A stretch of 64,000 nucleotides of DNA from Chryseobacterium sp. MYb7 (GTDB lineage: Bacteria; Bacteroidota; Bacteroidia; Flavobacteriales; Weeksellaceae). The notes below the pieces were generated by a model that saw only the letters and a program-made list of their open reading frames with translations, did not search any database and was not told the origin of the DNA. The translations under genes and the position numbers were made by a program. The stretch lies in assembly GCF_002979455.1 (NCBI RefSeq), contig NZ_PCOU01000015.1, positions 61,064 through 125,063 on the forward strand, in the 5' to 3' direction. Shown piece after piece: positions 43,577-52,807 of the stretch (position 1 is its first letter; every line of letters starts with the position of its first letter).

Positions 43577-44697
43577 AAATAATGATATTCATATTGAGAA
43601 AGGAATTCCGTCAGATATTCAGGGATAAAACAATCCTTGCCATGATGTTTGTAATGCCTATTGTACAGTTGATCATTATGCCACTGGCCGCCAATTTTGA
43701 AGTAAAAAACGTTAATGTTGCTTATGTAGATCATGATCATAGCAGTTATTCCCAGAAATTGCTTCATAAAATTGCCTCTTCCGGTTACTTTAAACTGGCC
43801 GGAAATCCTGATTCTTATAAAAAGGGATTAAAAATGATTGAAGAAGGAAATGCCGATCTTGTTTTGGAAATTCCTCCCGAATTTGAACGAAGTCTTGTTA
43901 GAGAGGGAAGTCAGAAGATAAATCTCTCTGTAGATGCAATCAATGGAACAAAATCAGCACTGGGAGGAAGTTATCTCCGCTCTGTCATCAATGATTTTAA
44001 TAGCAGTTTAGATGTTAATATTAAATTATCTTTCAGAAAACCAGATCATACTCCTGCCAAAATCATTATTAAAGAGACCAATTGGTACAATCCGAGAGCA
44101 GAATATAAATATTATATGGTTCCGGGTATATTAGTACTCCTTCTCACTTTAATCGGAGGCTTTATCACAGCATTAAATATTGTAAAAGAGAAAGAAATAG
44201 GAACGATTGAACAAATCAACGTAACTCCTATAAAAAAATGGCAGTTTATCTTAGGCAAGCTGATTCCATTCTGGATTGTAGGAATGACTGTTTTTACCAT
44301 TGGACTCATCGTAATGTACGCGATTTATGGTATTTTTCCGGAAGGAAGCCTTCTCACGCTGTATGTTTTTGCAGCCGTTTATCTTATTGCTTTACTGGGA
44401 TTGGGACTCCTTATATCTACCTTTGCCGATACACAGCTGCAGGCTATGTTTATTGCCTATTTCTTTATGATGGTATTTATGCTGATGAGCGGTTTTTTTA
44501 CCAATACGGAGAGTATGCCGGACTGGGCACGAAAAATGTCAAACCTTACGCCGGTAACCCATTTTATCAAAGTAGTAAGACTCATTGTACTGAAAGGAAG
44601 CAGCTTTTATGAAGTACAAACCGAATTTTTCTATCTGATTGGCTTTGCTGTTCTGCTCAACGGTCTTGCCATCTATAATTACAGAAAGACCAATTAA
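43573..44697 (+). CDS. ABC-2 permease 2
   Basis: The 374-residue protein matches permease 1 in length and topology, with a first helix near ILAMMFVMPIVQLIIMPLA and five later helices. RQIFRDKTILAMMF before the first helix is the usual start of YbhR-like permeases. The two would form a heterodimer. The operon ends at a 32-base palindromic terminator. Confidence 0.92.
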   Translation: MKIMIFILRKEFRQIFRDKTILAMMFVMPIVQLIIMPLAANFEVKNVNVAYVDHDHSSYSQKLLHKIASSGYFKLAGNPDSYKKGLKMIEEGNADLVLEIPPEFERSLVREGSQKINLSVDAINGTKSALGGSYLRSVINDFNSSLDVNIKLSFRKPDHTPAKIIIKETNWYNPRAEYKYYMVPGILVLLLTLIGGFITALNIVKEKEIGTIEQINVTPIKKWQFILGKLIPFWIVGMTVFTIGLIVMYAIYGIFPEGSLLTLYVFAAVYLIALLGLGLLISTFADTQLQAMFIAYFFMMVFMLMSGFFTNTESMPDWARKMSNLTPVTHFIKVVRLIVLKGSSFYEVQTEFFYLIGFAVLLNGLAIYNYRKTN

Positions 44698-44700
44698 ATG

Positions 44701-44732
44701 TAATGGGGTGAAATTTAAATTTCACCCCATTA
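44701..44732. terminator. Perfect palindromic terminator after the export operon
   Basis: TAATGGGGTGAAATTT pairs with AAATTTCACCCCATTA without a mismatch. It lies between convergent genes and works in both directions in principle. Confidence 0.75.
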
Positions 44733-44782
44733 TAAATATATTTTCATAGTAGGAATATTAATTCCTGCTCACTATTTAAATG

Positions 44783-45571
44783 TTAAGACTGCTTACGGCG
44801 ACGGCCTGAAACCTTTTTATCAAGATCTCTGATATCCTGTCTCAGTTCACGGAACATTTCTTTAAAATTGTAACTTTCATAATCACCAGGCTCAAAATCT
44901 TCCGGAAAAATACCTGAAGCATACTGCCAGATTTCCACAACTTCTTCAAATGGAATGTCATAAGGCTCATAAAAAGAGTTGTCTGCGCTTACAGAAATCG
45001 CGTTTTCTTTTCTTTCTTTAAAACGTTTATAGGTAATTCCGTCATTCAGGGTCACAAAAACATAGGTTTTACCCGGTTTCAGTTCATTGATCCCCTCTAC
45101 ATATTTTCCTACAATATAAGAACCATTTCTAAATGGCGGCATAGAATCTCCATCTGCAGGGAATGCTCTGTACTTCCCATTGGTAAGGAAGGGAAGGGCA
45201 ATACGCTGAAGACTTTCGATATAATCAATATCACTATAACCTTCCAGGTATCCCATTGAAGCTTTCTGAGGGATAATTTCTATAGTATCATTTCCATGAG
45301 TATCTACGGCAACCGGAAGAACAATTCTGTTGTCCGGAAGTTTCAGCATTTCATCCATCGGGTGTTTCTCGAGATCTACAGACAGCATAAGATCAATGCT
45401 CACATGAAAATACTTGGCGATTTTTACCAGCAGCTCGATAGGAGGCTCAGATATTCCATTCTCATATTTTGAATAACGAACTCTGGAAATCACCAGTTCA
45501 TCGGCTACATTCTGTTGGGAGAGCTTTCTTCTGGCTCTTAAAAAGCGTATATTATTTGAAAAAATTGACAT
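44783..45571 (-). CDS. XRE-type repressor with S24 (LexA/CI-like) peptidase domain
   Basis: The 262-residue protein has an XRE HTH (NNIRFLRARRKLSQQNVADELVISRVRYSKYENGI, 7-65) and a C-terminal S24 domain with the catalytic Ser143 in AFPADGDSMPP and Lys182 in ITYKRFK. CI-like repressors self-cleave on RecA activation. I do not see a clear Ala-Gly cleavage site before Ser143 (KASMG near 103-107 may serve). No prophage genes flank it, so it may be a stress or plasmid-type regulator. It faces a bacteriocin-like peptide gene on the other side. Confidence 0.85.
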   Translation of the reverse strand: MSIFSNNIRFLRARRKLSQQNVADELVISRVRYSKYENGISEPPIELLVKIAKYFHVSIDLMLSVDLEKHPMDEMLKLPDNRIVLPVAVDTHGNDTIEIIPQKASMGYLEGYSDIDYIESLQRIALPFLTNGKYRAFPADGDSMPPFRNGSYIVGKYVEGINELKPGKTYVFVTLNDGITYKRFKERKENAISVSADNSFYEPYDIPFEEVVEIWQYASGIFPEDFEPGDYESYNFKEMFRELRQDIRDLDKKVSGRRRKQS

Positions 45572-45588
45572 TGATAAAAGTATGTCAG

Positions 45589-45596
45589 CAAAAATA
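45589..45596 (-). promoter_or_regulatory. Promoter -7 element TATTTTTG for the XRE-S24 gene
   Basis: Read on the minus strand, TATTTTTG fits TAnnTTTG and lies about 17 bases upstream of the ATG, leaving a very short leader. Confidence 0.5.
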
Positions 45597-45805
45597 CAAA
45601 ATTTGAATGCGTTATCAACCTACCAAGGCAGGTTTTACTATAAGATATCAGGAAATTTAATGAATGTGAGCTTCATTTTTGCCAAAATAAGAGAATTTCA
45701 GTGCCACAACGACTCATTTCATCAAGCTAAAAGTTGGTTTTTGATCCAATATACAACGTTTTGCATACTTTCAATAATAATCATCAATAAACATAATTTA
45801 GTGCA

Positions 45806-45991
45806 AAAATAATAACTCAATTTATGAAATTTAGAGTTATTATTTTTAACATTTAGTAAATCAATCACATATAAGTGAAAATCATATTTTCATCAAAACA
45901 CACTTATATTAATGAAATATTAAATAATAAAAACATATGATTAATTTATCAAAAATAATTTGCAATTGTAACATTATTATTCATATATTCG
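45806..45991 (+). promoter_or_regulatory. Palindromes and promoter before the glycine-zipper peptide
   Basis: AAATAATAACTC pairs with GAGTTATTATTT (45807-45845) and is followed by a T-run, a terminator-like hairpin that no gene in front of it needs. ATATAAGTG (45869) and CACTTATAT (45901) form a second dyad with GAAAATCATATTTTC nested between. TTTG at 45959-45962 and TATATTCG at 45984-45991 make a promoter with a 21-base spacer. Confidence 0.5.
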
Positions 45992-46020
45992 TGATGTAAT
46001 AATCATATAAAATTATAGTT

Positions 46021-46305
46021 ATGAAAAACTTAAAAAAATTAGACAGAAACGAATTAAAAACTATTTCAGGTAACGGATTACTAGATCCAATCGGCGGTCT
46101 TCTAGGTGGACTAGGAGGTGTAGTTGGTGGAGTAGTAGGCGGTGTAGGAACTATCGTTGGCGGTGTAGTTAGCGGTGTAGGTTCTACAGTAGGTGGAGTA
46201 GTAGGCGGTGTAGGTACTGTTGTTACTAACGCTTTATGCCAAACACAATGTGTTGTTAATGGTGTAATCCACATCAGATTACTTGAGTGCGGTACTACTT
46301 GCTAA
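46021..46305 (+). CDS. Bacteriocin-like precursor peptide with glycine-zipper core and four cysteines
   Basis: The 94-residue peptide has a class II leader (MKNLKKLDRNELKTISGNG) like that seen in many Chryseobacterium bacteriocin-like genes. A core from about residue 24 to 68 is built of Gly-Gly-Val-Val and Gly-Val-Gly repeats with GxxxG spacing. The tail has Cys73, Cys77, Cys90 and Cys94 in two CxxxC pairs. Glycine zippers insert or assemble in membranes, as in some contact-dependent peptide toxins. No transporter, peptidase or modification gene is adjacent, so maturation would be in trans. The leader and Cys pattern make coding certain; function as a bacteriocin is inference. Confidence 0.85.
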   Translation: MKNLKKLDRNELKTISGNGLLDPIGGLLGGLGGVVGGVVGGVGTIVGGVVSGVGSTVGGVVGGVGTVVTNALCQTQCVVNGVIHIRLLECGTTC

Positions 46306-46332
46306 TAAGTAAGCATTGACATTAAAAATTAT

Positions 46333-46362
46333 GAGGCTGCCAGGAATAGGCAGCCTCTTTTC
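46333..46362 (+). terminator. Terminator after the bacteriocin-like peptide
   Basis: GAGGCTGCC pairs with GGCAGCCTC over a seven-base loop and is followed by TTTTCT. Confidence 0.85.
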
Positions 46363-46423
46363 TATTGTAAAGTTTTTAATATTGAGATTAAAAACCTGGA
46401 GTTTTGAAATATAATCATCTGCA

Positions 46424-46807
46424 TTATTTAATCTTAATCATCTCACATTCTATTATTTCATCAGAAAAGTTCGAACTAAGTCTTAAGAAAATCTTTTCAT
46501 TCACAACTTTTAAGATTTCTGCTGCTAATACATAGCCAGAAGCACTTTCTTCGGGGGATTTGCTTTTTATAACTTTTCTGTTTTTTAATTGATAATGACA
46601 ATCATCAATCCAGTGGATGTCATATCTTGCTTTATACCCCATTTTTTCGGTTGTTTCAATTTGGAATTTACTACTCCTATCAATGACGGTGATTCCATAT
46701 TCGCCACTGTCTATCTGAAATTTTCCAATATGTGCAGATTTGCAGTTAACATTCTGAGCATTTACCACTAAAGAAAAAAATAAAAATAGAAGAAATACCT
46801 TGTTCAT
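46424..46807 (-). CDS. Exported hypothetical protein (127 aa)
   Basis: The 127-residue protein has a clean signal peptide (VFLLFLFFSLVVNAQ), then a small beta-rich domain (YGITVIDRSSKFQIETTEKMGYKARYDIHWIDDCHYQLKNRKV) with four cysteines that could form disulfides. I do not recognise the family, although similar short secreted proteins with DCHYxL segments are common in Flavobacteria. It is monocistronic and converges with the bacteriocin-like gene, so a link as an immunity protein is possible but unsupported. Confidence 0.65.
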   Translation of the reverse strand: MNKVFLLFLFFSLVVNAQNVNCKSAHIGKFQIDSGEYGITVIDRSSKFQIETTEKMGYKARYDIHWIDDCHYQLKNRKVIKSKSPEESASGYVLAAEILKVVNEKIFLRLSSNFSDEIIECEMIKIK

Positions 46808-46902
46808 AATTCATTTTTATGGTTGTTTAGTTTCTGCTAATATAAAATTAATCTATAAAACGAAGCATCAGCATAAGAAATAAAGGTAACACATCTTATA
46901 AA

Positions 46903-46942
46903 GCAACAATGTTGCATTAATGAATTTAATTATCTAGCTTTG
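46903..46942 (+). promoter_or_regulatory. Zur-type box overlapping the promoter of the TonB receptor
   Basis: GCAACAATGTTGC at 46903-46915 has the same GCAAC/GTTGC arms as the boxes at 32905 and 32945. Its right arm contains the TTG of a promoter whose TAGCTTTG lies at 46935-46942 (20-base spacer). A bound repressor would block the -33 element. Confidence 0.7.
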
Positions 46943-46959
46943 CCGGATCATTAAAGTAT

Positions 46960-49350
46960 ATGCACATGAAAAAGACCGTTTATTTTTTGATGGGAAGCAC
47001 ACTAATGTATTCCTCATCCATTCTGAAGGCGCAGAAACTTAACCCTGAAAAAAAAGTCGTAAAGGACATAGAATCCGTTGAAATACAGGGGAAAACCAAT
47101 TACAATTCAGTAAATATTTCAAGGAAAAAGCTGGATTTCCTTCAATCCAATACCCTGGGAGAGACGCTGAGTAAAATTCCGGGGATTCAAAATTCGGGTT
47201 ACGGTCCTAATTCCGGAGCTCCTGTTATTCGAAGTATAAGTGGAAATAGAGTAAAAATACTGGAGAATGGAACTGCAGTGAATGATCTTTCAGGAATAAG
47301 TCCTGATTTTAATACGGATATAGAAATGAACAGTGTTCAAAGCATTACTGTTTATAAAAATTCGGCGTCCGTTTTATATGGAGGAAAAGCCATTGGAGGT
47401 GCTATTGATATTGAAACTAACTATATTACCAGGCAATTACCAGATAAAAAGCTAAATATAACAGGACTTCTTGAAGGAGGAAGTAATAGTGGACAGAAAC
47501 AGGCATTTTCAGCCAGAGGGATTATCGCTAAAAACTGGGTATGGGCTGTAGGAGGAAGCAATCACAAGCAGGATATAGTCAGAATTCCCGGAAAATCTAA
47601 GGATAGCAGATGTTATGATCCCAACCTGATGGGTTTCAATAGTATTTTGCAGTCGTTGTGTCAGGTAGACGTGGATTCCAGACGGGTATTGAATAAAAGC
47701 CTTTTCCCGTACATCAGCCAGTTTGCCAAAGATCATATGATAGATTATGAACTTTCTGAAGATGACCTTTACACATTCAGCCCCACTTATTATAATCCGG
47801 CTGATGGTAAAAATTATCCTAATCCAAAGAATGATCTGTATGTTCCAGGTCAGGATCCTTCGAAAGACCGTTACAAAAGTGAGGTAAATGGAATCAGGGA
47901 TTATGTGGAAACAAAAGACGGAGTTATCCCTAACAGTCATTCAGAAAGCAACTCATTTTACGTTGGAACAAGCTATATTGGAAAATCATTTTATGCAGGA
48001 GGAGCTTATTAGAATTCTTATTCTTATTTCGGAGTCCCGGGATATGCAATTGCGAAAATACCCAAACATACCCATGGAAAACCACAGCAAAAAATAGAAT
48101 ATCTTCCCATCAATATAAGAAGCTTATCCCACAAAGCCATGTTTGAAACGGGTTACAGATTTACAAACTTCCCAATTTCCAGTATCAAACTCAATTATAT
48201 GGGAATATTTTCCAAAAATGCAGAACTTCTTGATACTTTCAGAGCGAATCAATTTGCCGTAAACCAGCACAATGGACGACTGGAAATCACACAGCAAAAA
48301 TTAAAATTCCTGACGGGAACCACAGGTCTTGAAGTACAATACAGAGATATGGAAGGAACCGGAGGTCAGAGATATTTACCCAACAATATAAGCCGTGAAA
48401 TTGGATTTTTCACGATTCAGCACCTTGATTTTGATTTCATTCAGCTGGATCTTGGATATAGAAATGATCATGCACAACGTAGGGCAGAAGCAGACAGTAA
48501 ATACGTCAGAAGCCGCGGACTTTCCGGCGGAAAGCTCATTGACAGAGACTTTACTCTTCACCAATTCCATAGTTCCGCACAATGGATTATCTTCAAAAAA
48601 GCCTATCTAAAAGTACAATACAACCATTCCGAAAGAGCACCGGAAGTGAATGAACTCTACTCAGGAAACAATCATTTTGCTATTCTGACAGAGGAAAATG
48701 GCGATGATAGGCTGGATAAAGAAACCGCAAATACAGTCGAAATAGGAGGAGGCTTAAATCTGAAAAACTTTAGGGTATCTGCCAACCTGTATCATACTTT
48801 TTATAAAAATTATATTTATCTGGCTCACACAGGACTTTCCAGAGAGATTTTCCTTGTAAAAGAATGGCGTTCTGATGATACAGAAATCAATGGAATTGAA
48901 GCTGAAGCCTCTTATAAAGCAGATCTTGGAAAAGTAGGGAAGTGGGAGATAGGTGGATATTATGATTTGGTAAGAAATATAAGTGTTGCCGACAGTTCCA
49001 TAAGAAAATGGAGTGATGGCGATTATATGCCCAATATGCCTACAAGCCGTTTTGGATTCAATCTGGAAGGAACTCTACAGAACTTCAGCGTGAATGTAAG
49101 TTTAGATCATTATTTAAAACAAAAATATTTAGGGAAAAATATTAATCCTGAACTTCCTATGACGGCATTTTCATTACTTAATGTCCGTTTAGCATACAAA
49201 GACAAAAGTTTAGGCATAGGTGATCTGGAATATTATATCATAGGAAATAATCTTCTGAACACCGAGGCAAGACTTCAAAATTCTCAGTTAAAATTTCTAA
49301 GTCCGCTCCCTGGAATTAATATTTCAGCAGGCGTAAAAATAACCATATAA
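46960..49350 (+). pseudogene. TonB-dependent receptor interrupted by one in-frame TAG (putative zinc receptor)
   Basis: Reading one frame gives a receptor of about 796 residues with a single TAG at 48010-48012. The first part has a signal peptide (TVYFLMGSTLMYSSSILKAQ) and plug (ETLSKIPGIQNSGYG, PVIRSISGNRVKILENG, SASVLYGGKAIGGAIDI). After the stop the frame continues without any other stop as NSYSYFGVPGYAIAKIP, a barrel strand typical of receptors (GGxYxxYFGVPG). The second part ends with the expected C-terminal strand. The upstream Zur box suggests a zinc-uptake receptor of the ZnuD type. The gene is either a recent pseudogene, a sequencing error or, less likely, read through. TAG ends intact genes here, so it is a true stop codon. 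Confidence 0.82.
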
Positions 49351-49370
49351 AACCTATTGTAATATCCGAA

Positions 49371-49408
49371 AGAAGACATGTATTTTATATACATGTTTTC
49401 TTATTTTT
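49371..49408 (+). terminator. Terminator after the TonB receptor
   Basis: AGAA-ACATGTA arms pair with TACATGT-TTCT around ATTTTATA, followed by TTATTTTT. Confidence 0.7.
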
Positions 49409-49432
49409 GAGGTATGTTATTTTCTCAAATGG

Positions 49433-50137
49433 TTATTTATTATAGCTATCCGTTTCCAGAAGTTTCAATAATTTACTGTCAATCTTGCTGTTATCAATGG
49501 TAGTAGGAAAGTCTATATTCGCACCAATCCTTTCAAAATGATTCTGAATAGCACTGTCCATTTTCTTTTCATCCAGTTTGCCTGCATTGACAGCTATTTT
49601 CATAATATCCGATTGAATTTTTTGAAATTCTTTTATTTTCAGCATATTCGAATTGATATTATCCTTATTGCTTAAAACATTGGGCAGAAAGTAATACACA
49701 GATGATAATACAATATTGGCCAATAAGAATGTCTTAAGAAGAAGACCTGAATTTTGCCAGCCTTTATTCACCATAAGAAAAACAGCAACCGTAAGAAGGG
49801 TAGCAAATACGATGGCACAAATGGAAAATGAATAATAATTCACATAATACGTTGTTCCCAGTTGTCTGTAATATCTTTTAACCTGCTCACTCATAAGATA
49901 TTGCTTTTTTAAAGTTGATATTTTCACTGATGATCCAGAAAGTGATGCATTAATTACCTGATTTTGAATAGAATCAGCTTTATCCAAAGGTTCTAATACT
50001 TTCACAGAAGAATCTTCCATAAAACGACCCGATTGAGTTTGCACAGTAAATGCTAAAGCACCAAGAATCAAGCAAATGAGAACGGCTTGTACATTTTCTT
50101 TTTTCAGAAAATCTTTGATGATTGTGAAGGTTTCCAT
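49433..50137 (-). CDS. Hypothetical membrane protein (234 aa)
   Basis: Three membrane helices are visible: AVLICLILGALAFTVQ near residue 19, FSICAIVFATLLTVAVFLMV near 105 and TFLLANIVLSSVYYFLP near 135. A periplasmic or cytoplasmic loop of about 70 residues lies between the first two, and a soluble C-terminal tail holds helical, charged sequence. No family recognised. Single gene, converging with the TonB receptor. Confidence 0.68.
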   Translation of the reverse strand: METFTIIKDFLKKENVQAVLICLILGALAFTVQTQSGRFMEDSSVKVLEPLDKADSIQNQVINASLSGSSVKISTLKKQYLMSEQVKRYYRQLGTTYYVNYYSFSICAIVFATLLTVAVFLMVNKGWQNSGLLLKTFLLANIVLSSVYYFLPNVLSNKDNINSNMLKIKEFQKIQSDIMKIAVNAGKLDEKKMDSAIQNHFERIGANIDFPTTIDNSKIDSKLLKLLETDSYNK

Positions 50138-50270
50138 GATGGTTATTTTCTTTCAAATTTAGCTTTACAATAGAATGAGCACAATAACTATTTTGGGTGA
50201 TTTTTCAGCCCATTTTTAAGATAAAAAATAATCAAAAAAAACTAAAAAAAGAAGGAATACTATTTTAATA

Positions 50271-50304
50271 CGACAAGTTCTGTCGCTGTGCGCCTATATC
50301 TTTG
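50271..50304 (+). promoter_or_regulatory. CGACA-n5-TGTCG dyad and promoter before the T9SS surface protein
   Basis: CGACAAGTTCTGTCG (50271-50285) is a perfect five-base-arm palindrome 11 bases upstream of TATCTTTG (50297-50304). A GC-rich GCTGTGCGCC run separates the two. The placement near the -33 suggests a transcription factor site. Confidence 0.5.
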
Positions 50305-50388
50305 TATTAGAGATAAGATAAAGAATCCCGGGAAATTTATTGTCTTAGTAAACCAAATTTTAACCTTAAAAAAAACTCTTTTTAAATT

Positions 50389-51882
50389 ATGTGTAAAAAA
50401 CAACTAATAATCATTTTTCTCTTTTCATTTTTCATTTCCTATGCGCAGACTGAATTTATTACTCTATGGAAACCTAACGCCACTGGTACCATTGATAATT
50501 CAATAACTTTTGGTGGTACCGGAACAAGTTATACCATTAGCTGGGAAGAAGTTGGATTTCCCCAGCATAGTGGAGTCATGAATTCTGTGACCTCTAACAG
50601 CAGCAATCCTATTACGATTTCTTTTGGTACATCATTAAATACAAACCCTATCCAGGCTACTTATAAAGTAAAAGTTTCAAATGGCAGTGGGTTATTTTAC
50701 GGATTCAGAGCCGGCACAGACTCTATCAATCCTAATGCAAATCCTGAGCTTATCGAAATTAGCCAATGGGGAGATATTATTTGGCTTCAGCAATTTAATG
50801 CGGGATTTGCAGGCTGTCCAAATCTTAACGTAACTGCTACAGATACTCCCAATCTGACACAAATAAACAATCTATCTCAAATGTTCTTTAATTGTTCGTC
50901 TTTGATTGGAAATAATTCATTTTCTAATTGGAATACAAGCACAATTACAAATATGAACAGCATGTTTAGCAGAGCAAAGCTTTTTAATCAAAATATCGGA
51001 ACCTGGAATACAGCGAATGTAACCGATTTTAGTGGAATGTTTTCTTATGCGTCTGCCTTTAATCAAAATATTTCTGGCTGGAATACAACAGCTGGAACCA
51101 ACTTCTCTGCAATGTTCAAAGATGCTGTAGCTTTTAATCAGCCATTAAATTCATGGAATACAAAAAATGCTACTAATTTCAGGTATGTATTTTCTAATGC
51201 TGCAGCCTTTAACCAACCGCTTAATAATTGGAATACAAGTAAAGTAACGGATTTTGAGTATATGTTTGAAAATGCAGTATCATTCAATCAGCCCATTGGA
51301 AACTGGGATGTAAGTAAGGTCAATTATTTTGCAGGGTTTAATATGTTTAATGGTGCTACACTTTTTAATCAGGATATTTCTACCTGGAATATCAAGCTTC
51401 AAAACTTTGCATGGAGCTCAATATCTTTTGGATTTAAAAACTCAGGGTTATCATGTACGAATTACAGTAATTTTCTGGTTGCACTGAATAATAATCCTAC
51501 ATGGACAAACTCAACCATAACGTCTGGAACAATAGATGCAACGGGGTTAGTTTATTCTACACCGCAAGCCATTATGGCAAGAGCTCAATTGGTTAACAAA
51601 GGGTTTAATATTATTGGAGATTCTTATAATTCAGGATGTTTTTTATCAACAGCAGAGGTTTCTGTAAAACCGAAAACTTCGGCTTATCCTAATCCAACAA
51701 CGGGAATGATAACTGTGGAATCTCCTGAAAACGAAAATGCCTATTTATATGACATTACCGGTAAAGTCATTAAAACTATGACTTTAAATAAAGGAAAAAA
51801 CAGCATTGATCTTACTGGCTATCCATCAGGGAATTATCTGTTAAAAGGAAATAGTACGTTCACTAAAATAATCAAGAAATAA
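50389..51882 (+). CDS. BspA/DUF285-repeat surface protein with T9SS sorting domain
   Basis: The 497-residue protein has a signal peptide (LIIIFLFSFFISYAQ) and an N-terminal beta-rich part. About five tandem units of roughly 24-26 residues (FNQxIxxWNTxxVTxFxxMFxxAxx, 170-330) have the DUF285 pattern of BspA-type surface proteins, in which a repeated solenoid binds host or matrix ligands. The C-terminus (AYPNPTTGMITVESP ... GKVIKTMTLNKGKNSIDLTGYPSGNYLLK) is a type A T9SS sorting domain, so it is secreted and likely anchored. Unlike leucine-rich BspA units, each is built on asparagine and tryptophan. Single gene with its own promoter and terminator. Confidence 0.9.
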   Translation: MCKKQLIIIFLFSFFISYAQTEFITLWKPNATGTIDNSITFGGTGTSYTISWEEVGFPQHSGVMNSVTSNSSNPITISFGTSLNTNPIQATYKVKVSNGSGLFYGFRAGTDSINPNANPELIEISQWGDIIWLQQFNAGFAGCPNLNVTATDTPNLTQINNLSQMFFNCSSLIGNNSFSNWNTSTITNMNSMFSRAKLFNQNIGTWNTANVTDFSGMFSYASAFNQNISGWNTTAGTNFSAMFKDAVAFNQPLNSWNTKNATNFRYVFSNAAAFNQPLNNWNTSKVTDFEYMFENAVSFNQPIGNWDVSKVNYFAGFNMFNGATLFNQDISTWNIKLQNFAWSSISFGFKNSGLSCTNYSNFLVALNNNPTWTNSTITSGTIDATGLVYSTPQAIMARAQLVNKGFNIIGDSYNSGCFLSTAEVSVKPKTSAYPNPTTGMITVESPENENAYLYDITGKVIKTMTLNKGKNSIDLTGYPSGNYLLKGNSTFTKIIKK

Positions 51883-51913
51883 TTGGTCAGCCGAAAGGCT
51901 AATTTTATAAAAA

Positions 51914-51945
51914 AAGCTCCAAAGTCATTGTACTTTGGAGTTTTA
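51914..51945 (+). terminator. Terminator after the surface protein
   Basis: CTCCAAAGT pairs with ACTTTGGAG across a six-base loop, flanked by A- and T-runs. Confidence 0.85.
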
Positions 51946-52053
51946 TGATTTTCCATATTTTATATATAATTTGTATAAAATTTATAACATATAAATGGTA
52001 TTATATTTGTTGAGGACTAAAAATTGAATTCCAATATATAAAAAATAATATTT

Positions 52054-52761
52054 ATGAAAAAAACAATTATTTTATTTACTATTCTTTTATCAATAGCAAA
52101 TATTAAAGCTCAAGAAAATATTGATTTATTGACATACGAAAACACACAGGATATCAATTTTTTTAAAACTATTAAAAATGGTGCTCCGGTTAAGGAATAT
52201 ATAACAACGAGTAAAAATAGTGTGAAAGTGGGGGATACTTTAATATTAGGATCTCCTACGTCTGAAGAACTGAATACAAGAACTTATTCAGGGAGTTATG
52301 GGAATAAAGCAAGAGGGGGTATTGCACAATCAAGAAGTACTTCAAAAAAAACTTATGAATTTGTACAAATGGGTAGACCAGCTGGATTTGGAAGTATTAT
52401 GTCTGCTATGGGTGGTGAAGCACAGGATATGGCAGATAACAGCTTAAAAAATACTAAAGTTATTGTCAGAGAGATAAAAACATATCACAGAGGCAGTAAA
52501 AGTAAACCTTTGTATGTAGTTATGGTTTTGGGAGAAATAAATGATAGAGCTTTTGGAATCAATAAATATTTAAGCGTCATGGATACGGAGCTAGGGATTG
52601 AGTCTGGTGAAATTCTTTTAAAAAATAGAAAAATGACCAGAGATGAAGCGATTGCAAAATTAAAAGAAGCAAAAGAACTGATGGAAATAGATATGATGAG
52701 CAAAGAAAAGTTTGAGGAATTAAAAAAAGAACTTGCTCCGATTATTAACAATAATAACTAA
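52054..52761 (+). CDS. Exported hypothetical protein with SHOCT-like C-terminus
   Basis: The 235-residue protein has a signal peptide (TIILFTILLSIANIKAQ), a central region with Gly/Ser-rich and Arg-rich stretches (YSGSYGNKARGGIAQSRS) and a C-terminal helical hairpin (AIAKLKEAKELMEIDMMSKEKFEELKKELAPI) resembling the SHOCT motif, a short C-terminal helix pair used for oligomerisation. No catalytic motif seen. It stands alone between two terminators. Confidence 0.65.
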   Translation: MKKTIILFTILLSIANIKAQENIDLLTYENTQDINFFKTIKNGAPVKEYITTSKNSVKVGDTLILGSPTSEELNTRTYSGSYGNKARGGIAQSRSTSKKTYEFVQMGRPAGFGSIMSAMGGEAQDMADNSLKNTKVIVREIKTYHRGSKSKPLYVVMVLGEINDRAFGINKYLSVMDTELGIESGEILLKNRKMTRDEAIAKLKEAKELMEIDMMSKEKFEELKKELAPIINNNN

Positions 52762-52769
52762 GAAAATTA

Positions 52770-52807
52770 ACAATCCCTTTCATATCCAGAAAGGGATTGT
52801 TTTTTTA
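52770..52807 (+). terminator. Terminator after the SHOCT-like protein
   Basis: ACAATCCCTTTC pairs with GAAAGGGATTGT over a seven-base loop, followed by TTTTTTT. Confidence 0.9.

Noticed and set aside
44783..45571. Prophage CI repressor
   Set aside because: S24 domain is present but no phage genes, integrase or att sites are seen in the flanks.
45582..45812. 76-residue plus-strand frame between the XRE-S24 gene and the peptide gene
   Set aside because: It overlaps the XRE promoter, has no family features and looks like chance reading of AT-rich DNA.
45981..46274. Pro/Thr-rich minus-strand frame opposite the glycine-zipper peptide
   Set aside because: It is the mirror of the Gly/Val repeat; the plus frame has a proper leader, promoter and terminator.
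46960..49350. Amber codon read as pyrrolysine or another recoding signal
   Set aside because: TAG ends intact genes in this window (for example at 2188, 2934 and 4839) and no PylT or structural signal was seen.
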